NCBI RefSeq assembly: GCF_040545875.1
Contig: NZ_JBEPMR010000007.1
Source of the DNA: Faecalicatena_A orotica
Lineage (GTDB): Bacteria > Bacillota > Clostridia > Lachnospirales > Lachnospiraceae
Reading direction: 5' to 3' (one strand)
DNA: 64,000 nt
Below are positions 60,625-64,000 of this stretch, piece after piece (positions within the stretch are counted from its first letter, which is position 1; the number at the start of each line of letters is the position of its first letter). The notes under the pieces were generated by a model that was not told where the DNA came from, searched no databases, and saw nothing but the letters and a program-made list of their open reading frames with translations. Both the position numbers and the translations under genes were made by a program.

Positions 60625-60845
60625 GCTCTTTTTGCTTATCTCCTTTCAAAAGTTCTACTCAAACGTCTGCTGATTATACATTTCGTATCGGTGGTCCTCG
60701 TACATTTGAGATAATATTATGTGAATTACATCTGTAAATCAAACATGTCACCTCCCTGCTCGTGTTGCTTTCATTACTGTTAACGAGTCTGACTATTTGA
60801 AATATTGTCTGATAATTCAATGTTTTCACTATATTGCACAAAAAA
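60625..60845 (-). other. leader region of the reverse transcriptase gene
   Basis: About 220 bases between an upstream terminator and the reverse transcriptase start. A six-codon frame (MFDLQM, 60726-60746) has a very strong ribosome binding site (GGGAGGTGAC) and may be a leader peptide. The remainder is non-coding and could contain a structured RNA. AAAGGAG lies 16 bases before the main ATG. Confidence 0.4.
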
Positions 60846-60846
60846 T

Positions 60847-60884
60847 AATCCGTTTTACAGCTTAAACGAACTGAAAAACGGATT
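60847..60884. terminator. bidirectional terminator at the right end of the element
   Basis: Arms 60847-60860 and 60871-60884 (AATCCGTTTT/AAAACGGATT plus CAG/CTG) with T-runs on both strands. It insulates the reverse transcriptase unit from transcription entering from the attachment end. Confidence 0.8.
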
Positions 60885-60935
60885 TTATTGCCATGAAACG
60901 CATAAATATTTGTGAAAATTGCACAACGTGAAAAT

Positions 60936-60974
60936 TGAAAGAAAATACCCTTTTAAGAGAAATTAGAGGGTATT
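60936..60974 (-). terminator. terminator of the recombinase gene in the circular element
   Basis: A 7-bp stem (AATACCC at 60944-60950 with GGGTATT at 60968-60974) followed on the minus strand by TTTCTTTC. It lies two bases after the TAA at 60976-60978 that would end the recombinase frame across attP, so it matches that gene's 3' end when the element is circular. Confidence 0.65.
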
Positions 60975-61016
60975 CTTATTTATATTCGATAGAATATTTA
61001 GATTTACTTAATATCT

Positions 61017-61040
61017 TGATAATCAATTCATTGATAATCA
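61017..61040. repeat. direct repeat TTGATAATCA x2 near the attachment site
   Basis: TTGATAATCA at 61017-61026 and 61031-61040, 14 bases apart, about 110 bases inside the right end. It could bind an accessory recombination factor, although it also lies in the predicted recombinase coding extension. Confidence 0.4.
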
Positions 61041-61109
61041 GATTCCGGCAACTGTGCATGAGCATATAGGAAGCCAGACCATTAGATGTATTTATTTCTG
61101 GCTGTTTTA

Positions 61110-61826
61110 CTACCTTACTATGACCCTGAATGACCTTATACGGAGTGACCACTCCGTGTATACGCGGTTCAATGTAAAGGACATAATAGCCAGCACGTTT
61201 GCCCGTATGGTGTCGGCAGGCCAGGTTGCGTAGATCTCACTGGATGCGACATTTTTAATATAGTCCTTATATTTTACATAATAGTTCTGTGCCGTGGTGT
61301 CTCTCGGAGATCCGTCGTGGACAACAATATATTCAGGCACAACGACCCTGCTCAGCACGATCTCCCCGGTCTCATTGATCGGCTTGATCTCCTCCTCCGC
61401 TATCTTCGGCGGATACTCTCCGTACAGGGTATGTGCGGGAATCACGAACACTTCCTCATTTTGCTGCTGTTCGCTCGGACGCAGCCTTACATTCTGTATT
61501 GCCTTCACTTCCGGCAGAAGCTCTGCGCCTGATATACTGACTGGTTCAAATCCCGGTGCGCTGACATCAAATGTGTATTCGGCATATGGCATCTCTTCAA
61601 TAGATGGATTCAGACTGTATTCAAGAGGCGGCGTAGCCAGTTCCACTTCTTCTGTCTGACCCGATGCATCCGTGCTCAGCTGTTCTAGTGTACTGTCCGG
61701 CACTCCTGTATATGATATCGTGATACTAGCACCCGATACAGGAAAAGATGTAATGTCCGATGTCACATTGATCTGCAGCCGTCCTTTATCTACGGCGTTA
61801 TTCTGCATTGCTTTTATAGAAGTCAT
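61110..61826 (-). CDS. 5' fragment of the interrupted SpoIID-like/peptidoglycan-binding gene
   Basis: The host-derived part is codons 1-226 (61826 down to the Trp codon at 61149-61151); the remaining 13 codons to the stop at 61110 are element sequence. An N-terminal beta-rich carboxypeptidase-regulatory-like domain (about 15-105: GRLQINVTSDITSFPVSGA) is followed by a SpoIID/LytB-like start (YKDYIKNVASSEIYATWPAD, ANVLAIMSFTLNRVYTEW near 190-226). No signal peptide is present. The start at 61826 follows GAGGAAATCT. Rejoined to 49905-50489 it gives a 420-residue protein. SpoIID-type domains act on peptidoglycan in sporulation, so a spore or cell-wall role is likely. Confidence 0.85.
   Translation of the reverse strand: MTSIKAMQNNAVDKGRLQINVTSDITSFPVSGASITISYTGVPDSTLEQLSTDASGQTEEVELATPPLEYSLNPSIEEMPYAEYTFDVSAPGFEPVSISGAELLPEVKAIQNVRLRPSEQQQNEEVFVIPAHTLYGEYPPKIAEEEIKPINETGEIVLSRVVVPEYIVVHDGSPRDTTAQNYYVKYKDYIKNVASSEIYATWPADTIRANVLAIMSFTLNRVYTEWSLRIRSFRVIVR
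61129..61150. other. right attachment junction of the element
   Basis: The crossover AC (GT on minus) is at 61148-61149. Element bases 61129-61147 begin AATGACC, the mirror of GGTCATT at the left junction. Host coding sequence continues above 61149. A local near-palindrome ACGGAGTG-GT-CACTCCGT on the minus strand spans the crossover. Confidence 0.88.
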
Positions 61827-61912
61827 AGATTTCCTCGCAAAAATCATTTCTATTATATATATGCAGAATCCCTTCCCATGATTACAAATTCAAACAATCC
61901 GGAGCCCTTTCA

Positions 61913-62947
61913 TCAGAAAAGGTTCCGGATATCATTAAACATAACTACAACCATGAGTATCATCAGCAGTGCAAATCCCGCAAAATGTACCATACCCTCT
62001 TTCTCGGGGGGCACTCTTTTGCGCCGCACAGCTTCCACAAACAGGAACACAAGCCTTCCGCCGTCCAGTGCCGGGAGCGGGAGCAGGTTCATAACCCCTA
62101 AGTTGGCTGACAGCAGAATCGCGATGTTCAGAAGGTTCAGCACCACGGCCTGCCATCCTGCCGGGGCGGATTCTTTATAGATTCCATCCACCACGTTGAC
62201 GATCCCCACAGGGCCCGACATCTGCTTAATGCCCACCTGACCCGTCACAAGCAGCTTCAGACAGTCAAACGTATAGTCCACCCAGTAGCGCAGCGTATAC
62301 GCCCCGTACTGCACGGATTTCAGGAAACCGGCTTTGGTATACTCTCCGGTCCCCCGGATTCCGAGCCTCTTATTAGCATCACCCTCCAGCTGCCTTGGTT
62401 CCACTGTGACAGTATGTTCCTGACCGTCTCTTTCGTAAGTTACAGTAACTGAATCGCTGTCTCCATTCATCAGATTAAACAGGGTCACTTCCTTCCAGAG
62501 GTGGATGCTCTTACCGTTCATCTCAGTAATGACGTCCCCTTCCTTCATTCCCTGTTCCATCGCCGAATACCCTTCATCCACCCCTGACAGTACAGGTGCA
62601 TCATATCCGATCCATGCGACCATGATGATGGAAAATACCAGAGCCATGATGAAGTTGAATACAGGGCCTGCCGCGATAACAGAGATTCTGGCCCAGACAG
62701 ACTTCGTATTAAAGCTGCCTTCCGACTGGTCATCCACATCATCTTCACCCATCATGCACGCCCCGCCAAACGGCAGAAGCTTCAATGAAAACTTTGTCCC
62801 CCCGATTTCCCTTCCTATGATTGTAGGACCTAGTCCCAGTGAAAATTCGTCCACGCGTATTCCATTTAACTTTGCCAGGGTAAAATGCCCCAGCTCATGG
62901 AATATAATAATCGCACTGAACAAAAGTATTGCTAAGATTATACCCAT
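61913..62947 (-). CDS. rseP: RIP metalloprotease, site-2 protease family
   Basis: A 344-residue membrane protease. The zinc-binding HELGH is near 17 in the first helix (IIIFHELGHFTLAKLNG), a PDZ domain lies at about 115-195 (GYSAMEQGMKEGDVITEMNG, quoted by start GYSAMEQG), and the second catalytic motif NLLPLPALDGGRLVF is near 290. Helices at about 5-25, 85-110, 270-300 and 320-340 fit the family. It cleaves membrane-bound substrates such as anti-sigma factors and signal-peptide remnants. It directly follows dxr (about four bases), a conserved Firmicutes order. Confidence 0.93.
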   Translation of the reverse strand: MGIILAILLFSAIIIFHELGHFTLAKLNGIRVDEFSLGLGPTIIGREIGGTKFSLKLLPFGGACMMGEDDVDDQSEGSFNTKSVWARISVIAAGPVFNFIMALVFSIIMVAWIGYDAPVLSGVDEGYSAMEQGMKEGDVITEMNGKSIHLWKEVTLFNLMNGDSDSVTVTYERDGQEHTVTVEPRQLEGDANKRLGIRGTGEYTKAGFLKSVQYGAYTLRYWVDYTFDCLKLLVTGQVGIKQMSGPVGIVNVVDGIYKESAPAGWQAVVLNLLNIAILLSANLGVMNLLPLPALDGGRLVFLFVEAVRRKRVPPEKEGMVHFAGFALLMILMVVVMFNDIRNLF

Positions 62948-62950
62948 AAA

Positions 62951-64000
62951 CTACCACCTGTTTTTAATAAATTCATATGTTTCCTGTTCTGTATTTAGTA
63001 TCTCTTCCACGGACGGATTCTCAATTATTTTATGATGTTCCATACAAGTCCCGATAATTTCAGGAATCTGCAGGTAGCGGATCTTCCTGTCCAGAAACAT
63101 AGCCACGGCTTTTTCATTAGCGGCATTGAGCACAGTTGGAAGTGAACCTCCCCGTCTGCCCGCTTCAAATGCCAGCTTCAGTCCATAAAACGTATCCATA
63201 TCCGGCTTTTCAAACGTAATCTGCGAGAGACTTGAAAAATCCAGCCTGTCACCCGGCAGGTATCTCCTCTCGGGATAATAAAGTGCATATTGTATCGGAA
63301 GCTTCATATCCGGCGTTCCCAGTTCGGCTATGATTGCCCCGTCCTCGTATTCCACCATCGAATGGATGATACTCTGCGGCTGAACTACCACTTCCACCTG
63401 GTCGGCAGACACATCAAAGAGCCACTTCGCCTCAATCACTTCCAGCCCTTTGTTGACCATTGTAGATGAGTCAATCGTAATCTTCCGTCCCATCTCCCAG
63501 TTCGGGTGCTTCAGTGCATCCTCAACCTGAATGTTTTCAAGTTCTTCCCTTGTCTTCCCCCGGAATGAACCTCCCGATGCCGTCAGCAGGATCTTGTGCA
63601 GCGCCTTCCTCTGTCCGCCCTGCAGGGACTGGAAGATGGCACTGTGTTCGCTGTCCACGGGCAGTATGGCCGAACCATACTCCTTTGCAAGCGGCATAAT
63701 AATATGACCGGCCGTAACCAGTGTTTCCTTATTCGCCAGCGCGATATCTTTTTTTGCCTTGATTGCCTCAATGGTCGGCAGAATCCCGATCATCCCCACG
63801 ATCGCCGTCACAAGAATCTCCGCATCCGGCTGCACTGCAGTTTCAAGAAGTCCGTCCATACCGGATAAGACCTTCACGTCCAGATCGCGGACTTTCTCTT
63901 TCAGCTCCAGAGCCTTCTCCTCGGACCATACCGCCGCAAGCTTCGGGGAAAATTCCCGGATCTGCTGTTCCAGAAGTGCAATGTTGCTTCCCGCAGCCAG
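62951..64000 (-). CDS. dxr: 1-deoxy-D-xylulose 5-phosphate reductoisomerase, 5' end outside the window
   Basis: The window contains the last 349 codons; the frame is open through base 64000 and the N-terminal NADPH-binding motif lies beyond it. Visible are LAAGSNIALL at the edge, AIVGMIGILPTIEAIKAKKDIALANKETLV (quoted by IVGMIGILPT and ALANKETLV), PVDSEHSAIFQSL, LLTASGGSFRG, HPNWEMGRKITIDSSTMVNKG (quoted by its start HPNWEMGRK) with metal-binding acids, and QSIIHSMVEYEDG. It catalyses the first committed MEP-pathway step for isoprenoids. It is followed directly by rseP. Confidence 0.95.
   Translation of the reverse strand: MAAGSNIALLEQQIREFSPKLAAVWSEEKALELKEKVRDLDVKVLSGMDGLLETAVQPDAEILVTAIVGMIGILPTIEAIKAKKDIALANKETLVTAGHIIMPLAKEYGSAILPVDSEHSAIFQSLQGGQRKALHKILLTASGGSFRGKTREELENIQVEDALKHPNWEMGRKITIDSSTMVNKGLEVIEAKWLFDVSADQVEVVVQPQSIIHSMVEYEDGAIIAELGTPDMKLPIQYALYYPERRYLPGDRLDFSSLSQITFEKPDMDTFYGLKLAFEAGRRGGSLPTVLNAANEKAVAMFLDRKIRYLQIPEIIGTCMEHHKIIENPSVEEILNTEQETYEFIKNRW

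Larger units (their letters stand above)
50490..61148. mobile_element. serine-integrase element inserted in a SpoIID-like gene
   Basis: A 10,659-bp element. Its ends are set by the point where the two halves of the interrupted gene diverge and by a shared GT core with symmetric 19-base element arms. It encodes a large serine recombinase at its left end, two small proteins before that, an MNT/HEPN pair, a second serine recombinase, a four-gene operon with an XRE regulator, and a reverse transcriptase with a small partner. It is visibly AT-richer than the flanking genes. No conjugation, capsid or replication genes were recognised, so it is a small integrative element, possibly skin-like or a satellite. 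Confidence 0.9.

Overview
The window looks like a chromosome segment of a Gram-positive, spore-forming gut-type anaerobe of the Clostridia, most likely Lachnospiraceae. This is inferred from gene content: a minimal SufC/SufB pair, two TPP riboswitches, Rpn-type PD-(D/E)XK genes with alanine/lysine-rich tails, a SpoIID-like gene, Kbl/Tdh threonine degradation and strong AGGAGG ribosome binding sites. No rRNA, tRNA or CRISPR array was seen.

Layout. 0.2-3.4 kb: TPP-riboswitch-controlled thiamine-precursor uptake operon (thiamine-binding protein, ThiX, ThiY, ThiZ). 3.4-6.3 kb: an OmpR-type two-component system and a membrane-anchored protein with two internal repeats. 6.5-8.2 kb: a thioester-domain protein with Asn and Pro-rich tails. 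8.3-9.5 kb and 21.1-22.1 kb: two degenerate copies of one Rpn-family repeat unit. 9.5-20.9 kb: a nine-gene sugar operon (ribose-type ABC transporter, M81 protein, glycoside hydrolase, rhamnose-mutarotase-like protein, M24 protein, ASRT-like protein, MFS transporter) under a LacI-type regulator with visible operators. 22.1-23.9 kb: an AT-rich methyltransferase/LysR pair. 24-34 kb: proline iminopeptidase, tdh-kbl, GH29 fucosidase with a FadR-type operator, gntR, EamA transporter, thiD, thiE (second TPP riboswitch) and a membrane diguanylate cyclase. 34-49 kb: a 1286-residue hybrid sensor kinase, DEAD-box helicase, SufB/SufC, LysR/YeiH, carB/carA and a transglutaminase-like protein.

The most notable part is 49.9-61.8 kb. 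A 10,659-bp element bounded by a GT crossover dinucleotide (plus strand AC at 50489-50490 and 61148-61149) is inserted inside a SpoIID-like/peptidoglycan-binding gene. Joining the two halves at this dinucleotide restores a continuous 420-codon gene with no base lost. The attP site lies inside the 3' end of the element's own large serine recombinase gene: integration gives the recombinase 27 residues from the host gene, whereas the circular form would give it 57 element-encoded residues followed at once by a terminator. The geometry resembles the skin-type elements that interrupt sporulation genes. The cargo includes an XRE-controlled operon of four genes (an EndoIII-type Fe-S DNA glycosylase homologue, a 238-residue unknown, a 19-repeat LRR protein and a 128-residue unknown), an MNT/HEPN pair, a second serine recombinase, and a stand-alone group II-like reverse transcriptase with a 79-residue partner. 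The glycosylase operon and the reverse transcriptase pair are candidates for undescribed, possibly defensive, systems; that function is inference.

Downstream of the interrupted gene, 61.9-64 kb holds rseP and a 5'-truncated dxr.
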